Source: Heliocidaris erythrogramma
Lineage: Eukaryota > Echinodermata > Echinoidea > Camarodonta > Echinometridae
Assembly (NCBI GenBank): GCA_025617745.1
Contig: CM046864.1
Coordinates: 28,768,199 to 28,832,198, forward strand
Reading direction: 5' to 3'
Length of the DNA: 64,000 nucleotides
The translations under genes and the position numbers were made by a program. This document shows positions 34,711 to 45,903 of the stretch, in pieces (the stretch's first letter is position 1; each line of letters opens with the position of its first letter). The notes below the pieces were generated by a model. That model saw only the letters and a program-made list of their open reading frames with translations. It ran no database searches and was not told where the DNA came from.

Positions 34711-34890
34711 CAGGTAAAAATGCCAGAGGTAAAAATGCCAGAGGTAAAAATGTCAGAGGAATAAATGCCAGAGGTAAAAATGCCAGAGGAAAAAATGCCA
34801 GAGGTAAAAATGCCAGAGGAAAAAATGCCAGAGGAAAAAATGCCAGAGGTAAAAATGCCAAAGGAAAAAAATGCCAGAGGTAAAATGACA
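34711..34890 (+). repeat. 15-bp minisatellite, left arm
   Basis: About 12 copies of TGCCAGAGGTAAAAA or TGCCAGAGGAAAAAA. Because the unit is a multiple of three without stops, repetitive frames are open over it on both strands and are not genes. Confidence 0.95.
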
Positions 34891-35763
34891 GAGATAAACA
34901 CGCGATGGGTGATGTCAGGAACAAAAAGTAAAGAGGCAAAATATGCCATACTAGGAGAATATAGGTGAAAAATCAAGAGGTGAAATATAAAGAAGGTCAA
35001 GAAGCAGACCTGACATCTGCTTGTATTTTACTTTTTAGACTATTCGGTTTGACCGCGTTTTTCTTGTCGAACTTTTGGACTCTGGACTCCAGATCGTAGA
35101 CCCGGCTTTTTTAATCGACGTACGATTTCATTATCCCGAATGGAATTTGTAACGAGAAGGAAGTCTGCAACTGAATTTTAGGTTTAGAGAAAGGAAAGGA
35201 GGTAATTGCAAAAATGACATGCACCCTCATGTGGGACAGTCCTTTGTGGGTAAATATGAACCTTTTCGAAATTATCAACCTTTGGATAAACGAACCTTCG
35301 GAATAACGACCTTCGGAATAATGCAAAAAAAAGTTCGGAAATTTGAACCCCCAGGCATGGGAAATTAGTGTTTCGGAAATACGAACCTTCGGAAAAACGA
35401 GATGCCCCCCGCATCATGATACTAACTGTATAACTTAAGGACACAATACCTGTACCTGTAGTAAAATAACTTGTACCAAATGATCTTGACTAGTTTGCTT
35501 TTCGCTATCTGTACTAATATCTGCACTTTTTTTTCTTTTTTTCAGTTCCTTCTTCAACAAAATTAATGTACAGGTCGTCACACAAACATCGAGCATTACA
35601 GCCTCGTCAACATTAATACAAATATATATTAACTGAATTAAAAGTGAAAAATAAAATATAATATTGAAGTATTTAACAAAAAAAGGGTCGTCAACTGAAA
35701 GCGAGTGGCAAACAATACATGCATGCTATATCCGGGCCCGAAGGGGGGGGGGGGGGGGTACTA
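34891..35763. other. Centre of the 4-kb foldback
   Basis: Unpaired central segment. Holds a cluster of TTCGGAATAACGAACCTTCGG motifs at 35260-35405 related to 13100-13800, and a G run at 35743-35758. No gene. Confidence 0.55.
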
Positions 35764-35985
35764 GCATTTTTTACCTCTGGCATTTTTACCTCTGGCATAT
35801 TTACCTCTGGCATATTTACCTCTGGCATTTTTTCCTCTGGCATTTTTACCTCTGGCATTTTTTCCTCTGGCATTTTTACCTCTGGCATTTTTACCTCTGG
35901 CATTTTTTCCTCTGGCATTTTTTCCTCTGGCATTTTTACCTCTGGCATTTTTTCCTCTGGCATTTTTACCTCTGGCATTTTTACA
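35764..35985 (-). repeat. 15-bp minisatellite, right arm
   Basis: About 15 copies of the inverse unit (TTTTTACCTCTGGCA, with TTTTTTCC and TATTTACC variants). Confidence 0.95.
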
Positions 35986-37159
35986 CCGAACCCATAATTC
36001 ATTGCCTTTTTTATCTTTATGGGAGTGGGAGTACACAAAAAGCTATGGAACTGTTTTACAAATCCTGTCATATTCGCCAGAAAGTTGTTTTAGAACTCTG
36101 ATTTTAAAACTCAAAGTGCTGAAAATGCTGAAATTTCGAACTATGGTTGTTTGTACGTACTACTTTGTAATGAGACCAGTTTAAAGAACAGTAATTGTTA
36201 AAGATCACTGCATCATTTAGGAGGACTATGGGCCATTTGATCGATGGACCCTTATTTACGAACATGGGCCTGAAACCTTTTTAATGGAAGCTGTAGGTGC
36301 CCGCCGTGTATATTTATTATACATGACTATCACCCATAATATCGGCACATCACGTAGCATAATTATGTTTCGATATGTACTAAGTCAGTGATTTATATGA
36401 TTTTTAATGCATTTTCAATGGGGCCGTAATTAAGAGATTCAGGGATCCCATGTCCTTTCCGGTGCCCCCAAAATGATGTAATCTTGATTGTTTTGATAAA
36501 TACTATTTTGTAGAACACATTTTCAAATATCTTTAGAAAGAAAATTTGTCATGCCACTGTAGTTTAATGCTCTATAATCACTTATATTACATTTGGCCCT
36601 CTAAAATCAGAATTTGGGCACCTGACACATATTTGGCCAACCTATTTTCATACCCACAATGTATCATTGTATTTTAATATCAAAATAGCCAGTAACAGAG
36701 CTTCTATCACCTCGAGAAAAGCATCTAAAGCATTCTTTTCGACTATAAGAGCCCCTGTGGTCTTTGGTGGGTCTTAACCATTACAATATTTCATTTTACT
36801 GTTTATAGTGGGTTTTCAACACAAAACGAACGTTTCTAGCTCTGAAATGCATAAAACCATTGGCGGGCCACTAAAACATAAAATTTGCGCACTTTGGGCA
36901 CTTTTTATCAAAAATCAGTTTTCAGCATTAAATTTTATATACGAATCCATGTTGAAAGAAAAGTGAACACTATTTCCCATGAGGAGCCGTCTGTGTACCT
37001 TACTAATTCTGCAAATATAATGTACACGTAGAAGAACTACTCATGATCATGTAGTTTAGAAGTGGTTTCACTGTGCATTTAGGAGGGACAACTAGAAATG
37101 TCCATTGCCGCGCAATGCAAATGTATCCTTCGGCACATGTAGCGATTCGAAGGAGGGAC

Positions 37160-38410
37160 AAAGAACCTCCCCCTCCCTGCCCTCAAACAAAAGGATGGTG
37201 TAGGGAGTGGCCCAGACTATTATCAACACTGGGAGCAGCATCACCAAAACAATGTGTGTAGATTAGAGTATAATGCACCTCTTCAATTTAAAATTCGAAA
37301 GAAATATGTCAAGAAATGAGACCTGCAGACCGCACACAAGATATCCACACTGGGGGCAGCATCACCAAAAACTGTAGAGGTCTAGAGTAATCTATGATGG
37401 ACCCTCCATACAAAATCTAAAAGAAATCAGTTGACAAATGTGTCTTCCAGAGTGCATGCAAGACAGCAACCAAAATATGACATTTGACCCTATAATAAGC
37501 GGAACACTGGGGGCAGCAGCAGCAAACACTATAGATGTGTAGATTTCACTAGACACACCTCCATATAAAATTTGAAAGAAATCCATCCAGAAATGTGGCC
37601 TGCAGAGTGCACTCACGCCATCCTCCAAAGTATGACCGTTTGACCCTATAAAAGACGGGACACTGGTGGTAGCATCACCAAAATCTACAGGTGCGTAGAC
37701 TTTACCAAGATACATTTCCATACAAAATTTGAAAGAAATCCGTCAAGAAATGCAGAAGAGTGCACGAAATGGACAGATGACCTTTGACCCTATAAAGGAC
37801 GGAACAATGAGGGCAGCGTCCCCAAAAAGTAAAAAAAATTGTAGATTATACCAAGATACATCTCCATACAACATTTGAAAGAAATCCATCCAGAAATGTG
37901 GCCTGCAGAGTGCACTCACGCCATCCTCCAAGGTATGACCTTTGACCCTATAAAAGGCGGGACACTGGTGGCAGCATCGATCACCAAAAACTATAGGTTT
38001 TTAGATTACACCGAGAGACACCTTCATGCAAAATTTGAACGAAATCCGTTGAGAAATGTGACCGCCAGAGACCGCAAACGAGAGTGCACACAATACATCT
38101 ATCAAAATATGACCTTTGACGCTATAAAAGACGGAACACTGGAGGCCGCATCACCAAAATCTATAGAGTTCTAGATTATACCAAGAGACACCTTCATGCA
38201 AAATTTGAACAAAATCCGTGAAGAAAATTGACCGCTAGAGCGCACACAAACTATCCACAAAAATATGGCCTTTTATAAAAGACGGAACACTTGGGGCAGC
38301 ATCACCAAAGTATAGGGATCTAGATTATACCAAGGAGTTGATTATACCAAAATACACCTCGATACAAAATTTGACAGGAATCCGTCAAGGAATGTGGCAG
38401 TTAGAGCGCA
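37160..38410 (+). repeat. ~150-bp satellite, about eight units
   Basis: Units share GGCAGCATCACCAAAA, TACCAAGATACACCTCCATA, AAATTTGAAAGAAATCCGTC and ATGACCTTTGACCCTATAAA. Repeats begin near the right end of the 4-kb foldback and grow more diverged at both edges. No coding function apparent. Confidence 0.88.
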
Positions 38411-39093
38411 CACAAGCGTGACACGGCGGCGGCGGAACGCTGCTGAATCCAAAGTATCCTCCGGCATTCTGCCGGGAGATACAATTACCCGTATAAGATA
38501 TTTACCAGCCTTAGCAATTACAATAACAATCTAACAATTACTACATGAATGATTAAGCACAATTAAGGACAATAAGCCAGTTCGGGGTTAGCGCATGGTA
38601 CAAATGACCCCAAATATCCACAGATATTTTAGACATGGAGGGTCCCTTTATGTGCACTTCAGAAAAAAACCTCTGGGAGTGATAGAGGTGCCTCATGAAT
38701 ATCTTTTGTTTCCCCCTTTAAAAAGAATACTTCCACCTGGATATCATGGAATGCACCATTAGTGCATAATTGAATAATGATTACATGACATTCATGAGCA
38801 CATATCGAATATTAGTGTCAGTGGGTTTTAGAATTTGGTACAGATGACCTTTATCTGCTCATGCTCAGATTGCATCTCCGAAGTGGCTTATTAATGTCTA
38901 GTATGGTGGCAGTAGTCTTAAATGGGTAGTTGTTTAGGGAGTCATTGTCCTAGGGAGTAATCTTCCAGGAGGTTAGTTGTCTGGGTGGTAATCGTCCAAG
39001 GGTTTTAGTTGTCGGATACCAACAAACTCATCTCTTGTAAAATCTCTCTTCTCTCTTTTTGAACATCTTCATATTGGTTTCTTCATTATCCAG

Positions 39094-39250
39094 TCATACC
39101 AATCACATATACTGGAAGGCTTGGTGCTAAACTGCAAGGGATTGTGACGGCGCGCGATGTCGACTTCTTGAAACCGGAGAGTTACGTGATGTCGCTCAGT
39201 AATGTCATGACAGGTAGCATGTAGGGAAGACCTGGTGGTTGCCAAGAAAT
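39094..39250 (+). pseudogene. IMP dehydrogenase CBS-domain exon, apparently frameshifted
   Basis: After an acceptor (CTTCATTATCCAG, AG at 39092-39093) the frame reads [27 protein letters not shown]...SNVMT, aligning with animal IMPDH (human [26 protein letters not shown]...EIMT, from memory). IMPDH makes XMP from IMP, the committing step of guanine nucleotide synthesis; this is a regulatory CBS segment. A GT follows at 39214. However, the next residues of the conserved protein, REDLVVA, are encoded at about 39224-39244 in another frame, as if ~7 bases (CATGTAG) had been added. No other IMPDH exon was found nearby. Either a decaying copy, or a real exon with a local variant or sequence error. 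Confidence 0.7.
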
Positions 39251-39537
39251 ATAACTTTCAGAAAGCAGGGTGAACAGAGTACACTATGCTAAGTGGCACA
39301 GCTGGTTTGTTGCAGCAAATGAGTAGAATGGATTAAGTGTCTACCTACCACCATGTAACAAGAAAATGGTAAATATGGGGAAGATTCTTGAGTAGCAATA
39401 TACCAAACATGGAAAGTGTAATTTCTGAAAAATGCTAACCTATCTGTGCCAGAGGGAACATTTTGCAAAGTTTTATTTTCTTCTTAAATGTTAGCTGATG
39501 TTCTTGAATATCAGGAGATTTAAAAAAAATGCATATT

Positions 39538-40355
39538 TATGCCTCCGTCCACCGAAGGTGGGTGCCAGAGGCATTATGTTTTCGGGTTGTCCGTCCGTCC
39601 GTACGGCGTCCGTCTGACCCGTTTTTGTTCTCACGATAAATTAAGAACCATTTGGCAGATAACTTCAAACTTTGCTCATGTATGCATATGGGAGAGACAA
39701 TGAGGGTTATGAGGTGAAAGGTCACAGAGTTCATTGCATATATTCTCACGATAACAGTTACTCAGGATGGCGAATCAACTTTAAACTTGGCTCATGTATG
39801 CATATGGGAGAGATGATTATCTGATTAGATTTTGGGGTAACGAGGTCAAAGGTCACAGAAGTCATTGTATATATTTGACTAACGGGGTACATTAAGTCGA
39901 CACCTAACAATGCAGTTTATTCCGTCATAATAGCGACCCCTACATTAGGTCGACAGTTGGTACATTAGGTCGACAGTTGAACAAAGAAAAAGAACAAAAA
40001 CTGTCCTCCTAATGTACCCATTAGTCGTTGATATATATATATATATATATATATGAAAATGGATTGTTATTATAAATTAGAACCATTTAGCAAATCGATT
40101 TCAAACTTGGTTCATGTATGCATATGGGAGTGATGATGATCTGAGTCGATTTTAGTGTCACAAGGTCAAAGATCAAAGGTCACAGAGGTCATTGTATAGC
40201 GGGAAAGATGGTTCTCACAATAACTCAAGAACGATTTAATGGATCAACTTCAAACTTGGCACACATGTACATAATTGGGTGACAGTGATTTGATTAGATT
40301 TGGGGGTCATCGGTCAAAGGTAAAAGGTCACAGAGGATGGTATATGTACCTGTAA
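39538..40355 (+). repeat. GTCCGTCC repeat array 2
   Basis: Opens with the ATGCCTCCG hairpin head and GTCCGTCCGTCC, followed by about four unit cores (CTTCAAACTTGG.TCATGTATGCATA). A perfect AGGTCAAAGGTCA lies at 39843-39855 and weaker versions in other units. Interrupted by a short MITE at 39886-40025. Confidence 0.87.
39886..40025. mobile_element. Short MITE inside GTCCG array 2
   Basis: The ends GACTAA.GGGGTACATTA and TAATGTACCCATTAGTC are inverted; the centre has repeated CATTAGGTCGACAGTTG. The flanking repeat unit resumes after a (TA)n stretch. Confidence 0.7.
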
Positions 40356-40931
40356 ATAGACTGTTCTTGCAATGACTTGTTGTTATGCTTATAATATATA
40401 ATTAAGTATTTACATTATATCTATATCTTTTATATTATTTTCAATATCCTCCTCACAGTGTACGCTTTTTTTCTTTTTGTAAATTCCATGTTTTCACTAA
40501 CTGCATGACATTTATATTATTACCTATACCTCGTGCTGTACTTGCATTCTTGAGCAACTCTCACTATGAACATGGCGAACAAAGAAGCGGACAAATTATA
40601 CAGCTCCTCATTGTACCTTTCACAATTGCCCTGGTAGACCCCCCCCCCCCCCTGCTAAATCCGCCACTGATCTAACATACACCTGTCAATATTGTTATTT
40701 ATTTGAATAGAAACTGAATATTGTATTCTAATAAGTGAAGATGCCCATATAACGGCATTTAAAAGATGCACGAGTTCCATATGATATACATTTTCAGTGT
40801 ATGTTCTCAGATTTTTATCAATTCCTTCAATGCATAACTACTTAACCTACCAGGGAAAACAAATATCAAAAACCTTAACAAGCCAGTGGAAGCCCTACAA
40901 ATCTTATCACTGTTCATCACAGCAGCTAAAC

Positions 40932-40932
40932 C

Positions 40933-40989
<57 letters not shown>

Positions 40990-41177
40990 CCTCTCTCTCT
41001 CTCAGTATATTTATTCTTTATAATTACTATCTATGCCCCTGCATGTCTATTTGTTTTTCTCTCTCTCATTTCCCCACTGGCTGTTTCTCACTCACTCATA
41101 TTTCCACTGTTTCTCTCCCCCTCTCTCTCTCTCTCTCACACACGCATTTTCCCCACCACTGTTTCCCACTGTATCTG

Positions 41178-41209
<32 letters not shown>

Positions 41210-41220
41210 TCTCTCTCTTC
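40932..41220. repeat. (CT)n microsatellites
   Basis: Pure CT at 40935-41008, 41118-41138 and 41176-41220. They generate Ser/Leu repeat frames that are not genes. Confidence 0.95.
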
Positions 41221-41295
41221 TTTCAACATTCCACTATATAAATAATATGATTGAGCAACATTTAATTGGAGAATTACAAACAAATGCAATCTGTT

Positions 41296-41392
41296 GTACA
41301 TTGTAATAATAATAATAATAATAATAATTAACAATTCTATATAGCGCATAACACTTTGCGGAGTATGTCTCTATGCGCTTAGTAGGGTACAT
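41296..41392 (-). repeat. AAT repeat plus TATATAGCGC retroelement tail
   Basis: An (AAT)n run next to TCTATATAGCGCATAACACT and TCTCTATGCGCTTAGTAGG. This tail with a trinucleotide end is a common short retroelement 3' end in marine animals (from memory); the window ends in a similar tail at 63927. Confidence 0.6.
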
Positions 41393-41905
41393 ATCACTAT
41401 GAACATGGCGAACAAAGAAGCCGAAAAAATATACAGCTCCTCATTGTACATTCCACAATTGCCCTGCACTATGAACATGACGAACAAAGAAGCGGACAAT
41501 TTATGCTGCTCCTCACTGTACCCTTCACAATTTCACTGGTTAACAAAAGAATATCCATTCATTGCTATCCTGTAAAAATATGTAGAACAGGTGTCACATA
41601 ATAGCAGTCAAGGGATGTCCTTTTGTTTACTAGAGCTATTGTGGAGGGTAGAATGAGGAGCTGCATAAATTGTCCGCTCTCTTTGTCACCGTGTCCATAG
41701 TGCTGGTAGACTAAAGAACATCCCTTCGTTGCTATTATGTAAAAATTGTAGAACAGGTGTCACATGCATATTCACCTGTTCTACTTATTTCACATAAAAG
41801 TAATGAAGGGATGTTCTTTTGTCTACCAGAGCAATTGTGGAGGGTACAATGAAGAGCTGTATATTTTGTCCGCTCTCTTTGTCATCGTGTTCATAGTGTG
41901 TATAC

Positions 41906-42790
41906 TTACACAATTTATTTTCGACTTTTTTCATGTTATGATAACATTTTATATTACAATAATTGCCTCTTGACTGCTTACTAAATACACCGTGTTACAA
42001 TACATTTTTACATTCTATAGTTAAATTTTTATTTCATTCCGCAATGATATTCAAGTTCTTCCCCCAGTTTAACCCTTAATGCTAATTATATTAAACCTCC
42101 ATGATCCATCTATATTTAAAGAGACGTCTGCTATGAATCAAATGTTCAAATATGTTTCATCAATAAATTACTAATTGCCTTTCAGTGTGCATGGGTACTT
42201 GGGCTGTACAGAACCCCCCCCCCCCCCCCCGCCTCCTATGGTGCCACGGGTAATTTTTGCTGGTTTTGATAATTCACATAACTGGGTATATTTTCTAAGA
42301 AATACCTAGCTCCTAGCTTAAATCCGCGCTTAATAAAGAATTTTCTTAAATTTGAATGTTTATATACAATATATGCATATAGTTTCCCCAAAGCATAATA
42401 TCAATATAATATATAAGATTTTTATAAAGAAAAGAGATCTAGATTTTATGTGATTCTAGACCTTCCTGCCAAATATCTTTGCGACTACTCATTAGATAAG
42501 CGGAGGGAGGAGGGTTTAAATCCCTCCTCCGGCCCTTACCCCCCCCCCCCCCCCCCCCTCTCTCTCTCTCTCTCTCGATCTCTCTCATAGCCCTCGACCG
42601 CCCTTTCCCATCTATCTCCTTTCCTCCACTGGTGCTGGGATATAAGTTGGTATTATAGGGCGGACTATTATTACTTTATGTCCTTTACCAAAAACGACGG
42701 CACTGAAAGTAACAGAAAGAAAGAAGAAGAAAAAGAAAAAGAAAAAGAAAAAGAAAAGAGTCTTTGATACAGACGATAGCACTCGATCTC
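41906..42790. other. AT-rich non-coding DNA with C, CT and GAAAAA runs
   Basis: C runs at 42213-42230 and 42540-42558, (CT)n at 42559-42580 and (GAAAAA)n at 42725-42757. No gene recognised. Confidence 0.55.
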
Positions 42791-42803
42791 TCGACCGACT
42801 TAA

Positions 42804-43003
42804 TGTGTGTGTGTGTGTGTGTGTGTAATTGGGTTTTTGCAGACGTGTATCATATCAATCAGATATGATTATTTACGTCGGGGACCGACCTTTAACGTCA
42901 CCATCCGAAAGACGTCACTCAGTCTCGAACCTGGGTCCGCTGAATCAGTTTATAACTTCCACTGGTAGCTGGATGATTACAGGCGCACGCCACAACGCCC
43001 AGT
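42804..43003 (-). mobile_element. 7SL-RNA-like SINE, copy 1
   Basis: Read on the minus strand it begins ACTGGGCGTTGTGGCGTGCG then CCTGTAATC..CCAGCTAC, collinear with the first ~50 bases of 7SL/Alu (GCCGGGCGCGGTGGCGCGTG). At about base 80 it has CCAGGTTCGAGAC, a good Pol III B box. Body 177 bases, 3' end a (CA)n tail. Exact retroposition marks: TCGACCGACTTAA at 42791-42803 and TCGACCGATTTAA at 43005-43017 (one change in 13). A second copy lies at 55426. Confidence 0.8.
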
Positions 43004-43329
43004 TTCGACCGATTTAACTGGTACTCCTATACTCTTGTACTACAATATGTGCGCATGCTCAGTTGCGGGACTTAACCACTCACTCCCAAAGATTTACTAG
43101 TATCAAGACAGATTACTCTCACCCACTTCCGTAGTACATTTTGCAGGCGTAAATTGTTTTGTTAAAAAAAGACTCGGAAAAATACGTTCGCCATAGGTGA
43201 AAAGATGTCTCATTTTTACTTGATATTTCATATCTTACTCTATCTTTTTCAAGCCTGATTTTTGCACGAGAGAAAGGATGGATAGTTTAAAAACATTTCT
43301 TGAACTTTATTTTCAATAAATGCCGCTAC

Positions 43330-44170
43330 GAATCCCCGGGATCATGTCTGCTTTTTTACAGAGTCATCTGCCGTAGGGTTAACACGTGAAAACATGGATT
43401 TTAAGAATGATTATAGTTCCTCTAGCATTACCTTGAATTTAGTGTAAATGTGCCTTAAATAAAATTTAAAGCTCTGAAAATGTATAATTAAGACTCAACT
43501 AGTCGAATAGACCCCGCATAAATCCCCGGGAATATGCATGTTTTTGACCCCCCCCCCCCCAAAAAAAGTGTCGCCTTCGAGGTTCAAATGCCATAGGATT
43601 ACACGCGAAAACACAGAATTTTAGGATGATTATAATTCCCATAATTTTTATTTCAAATTATAAAAAATGTGATTTACATGTAATTTGAGGCTTTGAAAAA
43701 GCTTAGTGAAGGCTCAAAAATTGAAAAGACCCCCCATAAATCCCCGGGCAATATGCATGCTTTTTACCAAAAAAGTCTCGCCTGCCATAGGTTTACACGC
43801 GAAAACAAGGAATTTTAGGATGATTATAATTCCCTTTGTCTTTATTTGAAAATGCAAAAAATGTGATTCACATGAAATTTAAAGCTCTGAAAAGATATAA
43901 TTAAGGCTTGATGAGTCCAGTATTAAAGCCCCCATAAATCCCCGGGAATATGCATGATTTTGGCCTTCCAGCTCCCATATAGGTTAACACATGAAAAGAT
44001 AGATTTTTAAATGATTTTAATTCCCCTAGTAGGCCTATTTCTATTTGAAATTATGAAAAATGTGATTTACATGAAATTTAAAGCTCTGAAAGGTTATAAT
44101 TAAGGCTCGACGATTCCAATGAACCCCGCACAAATCCCCGGGAATATGCATGCTTTTGACCAAAAAATAT
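43330..44170 (+). repeat. ~200-bp tandem repeat with CCCCGGG core
   Basis: Five units marked by AAATCCCCGGG.AATATGCATG at about 43332, 43523, 43736, 43934 and 44132, each with ATGTGATTTACATGAAATTT, AAAGCTCTGAAA and TTAGGATGATTATAATTCCC. Divergent, so old. Confidence 0.88.
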
Positions 44171-44745
44171 AATTTGCCATATTACACGTGAATTCCGAAT
44201 TTTGTTATTGATGACCTAAAGTGGGCGTGTACCGATCACGTGAGATCGACGATATCCAATGAGATTGTGCGCTAGCAGACGACCATGTAGCAGAAGTACG
44301 TCCGCGCGAAGGCAAGCCCAGCCTAGCCGCGGTATTAGAAGAAAATCTAACTAAACTCCAGTTCACTATTATATTTCTAATGTACCAGAGGCAAAATTCA
44401 TATAATCAATGTTTTATCACCGCATTAGGCCTAGCCAAATGGCTGATGTTAGATCATGCAAGCAGCATGGAATAGCTGAGCTGAATAGGTGTCTAGCACT
44501 AGCTAGGCTCGGTCTACCCCTCTGCGATCCCGATCGAGGTGGTGGCGTTGCCGATGGAACTATGTCAGTTTGCCAAAGGTGTTCTCCTCAAACTTGGCTC
44601 ATAAAAGTTTTTTGCTTGCTGATCGTTTACTTTGGCTTCAGCCAACGAGACCGACAATATAGTGGGAGGGGGCTTCTGAACCCTATTATGGATATGAGTC
44701 TGACACTGACATTCCATGACAGGGGCGAATGCAGGATGTATTAAA
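44171..44745. other. GC-richer segment, possible promoter-like DNA
   Basis: Contains a palindromic E-box (GATCACGTGAGATC near 44235), CCAATGAG and several CpG sites. A 111-codon frame from 44409 has no recognised domain. Could be an isolated 5' exon, but no evidence decides this. Confidence 0.3.
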
Positions 44746-44810
44746 AGGTGGGCAGCACAAATGCAGGGCTGTCAACTTTGGGGAACTGTTTGAAGGGAGA
44801 TTCGTATTTT

Positions 44811-44935
44811 TTGCTGCTCGCCAGCCCTCCAAAGTCAGTTGGGGGGGGGGGGGGGGGGGATTTTCGCCAGCCCTCCAACAGTTCTCAGTGGGGGGGGGGG
44901 GGGGTTCTTCTCGCCAGCCCTCCAAAAGTGGCTAA
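44811..44935 (+). repeat. Three copies of CGCCAGCCCTCCAA with G runs
   Basis: CTCGCCAGCCCTCCAAA and close variants recur three times about 50 bases apart, each of the first two followed by a G run (44841-44859 and 44890-44903). Beyond them, GGGGTCCAGTTTTCCTCCAT is shared in inverse with 57615-57650. Confidence 0.75.
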
Positions 44936-45683
44936 GTGGAGGCGGTGGCGTATCAGATTTGATGGGGTCCAGTTTTCCTCCATAATTCTCTGACAAGCAA
45001 AAAAAAAAAAAAAAATAATCAGTTCCAACAGAAGGCACAATAAAGAAAATAGACCGACACTGTTAGCCTCGTGGGCTCCCAAACTAAATTTGGTGCTCGA
45101 TCCGGTTTTATTCACCTTTTAGGCAAGAGCCCGTTTGCAATTGGGTTTCAAAAAGGGGGCCGACCCCCCCCCCCCCCCCCCCTCCATGGATCCGCTCCTG
45201 CTGTTCTGTCATGGATGTGAAGAATAGGACTACATAGTGTTGGTGGTCCATCTCATTAAATTGAAAGATTGGGAAAAACACAATAAGAGATCATTATTTT
45301 GTCCTCATTTCTATTCCGGAGTCATTTTTACAGATCGGTTGTAACAGAGAATAAGAGAGTATGAGAAAATGAAAGCCGGTGAGAGGAGGAGGGAAAGAAG
45401 AGAGAGAGAGAGAAAGAAAGAGAGAAAGAGAGCTGGGGCAAAAACAATGGGATATTCCTACAAACATAGAATAGGACTGGTAATAAATAAATTATATCAT
45501 CAGCTGCTATTGTTGGTTACTAGTTAATTAAATTCAAAACACGGAGGCCATTTTTTCCCCCCTGTTCGTACAATCGGTAGCAATTAGGCCCTATTGCGTT
45601 GGTGAGGGCTTCGGAGCAAGCCCCCATACCTGCCGTCTCAAATTGCTACAGCAGAATATTACAAATAACTTATCGTAAGTTAT

Positions 45684-45903
45684 TTATATTGGTGGCGTAT
45701 CCAGGCATGCAGGGGAGGGGGAGGGGGCTCACGCCTGGCGAACAAAAAATCATCAGATGCATTCTATTTTGAATTTTAGGACAAGCAAGGAAAAAAAGTT
45801 ATCACATTTTTCAGATTCTTTCTGTGCCGGGGGGGGGGGGGGGGGGACACATTTCCTTTCATTCGATGTGTAACTAAGATGCATTGCTGGATACGCTACC
45901 AAT
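45684..45903. mobile_element. MITE with GGTGGCGTATCCAG ends
   Basis: TATTGGTGGCGTATCCAG and its complement CTGGATACGCTACCAATA enclose a G-rich segment (G run 45830-45846). Related to the TCGTAGCCAGGAT MITE at 34130. Confidence 0.75.

Larger units (their letters stand above)
33030..37010. mobile_element. 4-kb foldback element with 15-bp minisatellite arms
   Basis: 33057-34122 is the inverted copy of about 36000-36998 (for example GGTACACAGACGG, CACTTTGGGCACTTTT, GCGAATATGACAGGATTTGT). Inward of these, both arms carry arrays of the 15-bp unit TGCCAGAGGTAAAAA in inverted orientation. Flanking octamers GCAAACAT (33022-33029) and GCAAATAT (37011-37018) may be an 8-bp target duplication with one change. 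Sea-urchin TU foldback elements are known for 15-bp tandem repeats in their inverted arms, so this may be a relative. No transposase visible. Confidence 0.88.
40556..41905. repeat. Nested inverted copies of a CACTATGAACATGGCGAAC block
   Basis: The ~75-bp block (GAACATGGCGAACAAAGAAG ... CACAATTGCCCTGGTAGAC) occurs direct at 40560, 41395 and 41470 and inverted at 41625 and 41822. A second inverted pair, GGGATGT.CTTTTGT.TAC and its complement, with TAGAACAGGTGTCACAT, lies between the inverted copies. Confidence 0.82.

Noticed and set aside
34711-36101. Long frames with MPEVKMPEEK, TSGIFSSGIF or YLWHFFLWHF repeats on both strands
   Set aside because: They follow from a stop-free 15-bp minisatellite whose unit is a multiple of three, so every phase is open. 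No coding signal outside the repeat.
37160-38410. Regular repeats considered as a CRISPR-like array
   Set aside because: Whole ~150-bp units are repeated without distinct spacers, and the genome is animal; this is a satellite.
40797-41306. 169-codon Ser/Leu repeat frame
   Set aside because: Translation of (CT)n microsatellites.
42960-43003. Human Alu contamination
   Set aside because: Only the first ~50 bases resemble Alu/7SL; the rest of the element, its (CA)n tail and its second copy at 55426 with different flanks are not Alu.
44409-44744. 111-codon frame in a GC-richer patch
   Set aside because: No recognisable domain and its end lies near repeat sequence. Kept only as a remark on possible promoter-like DNA.
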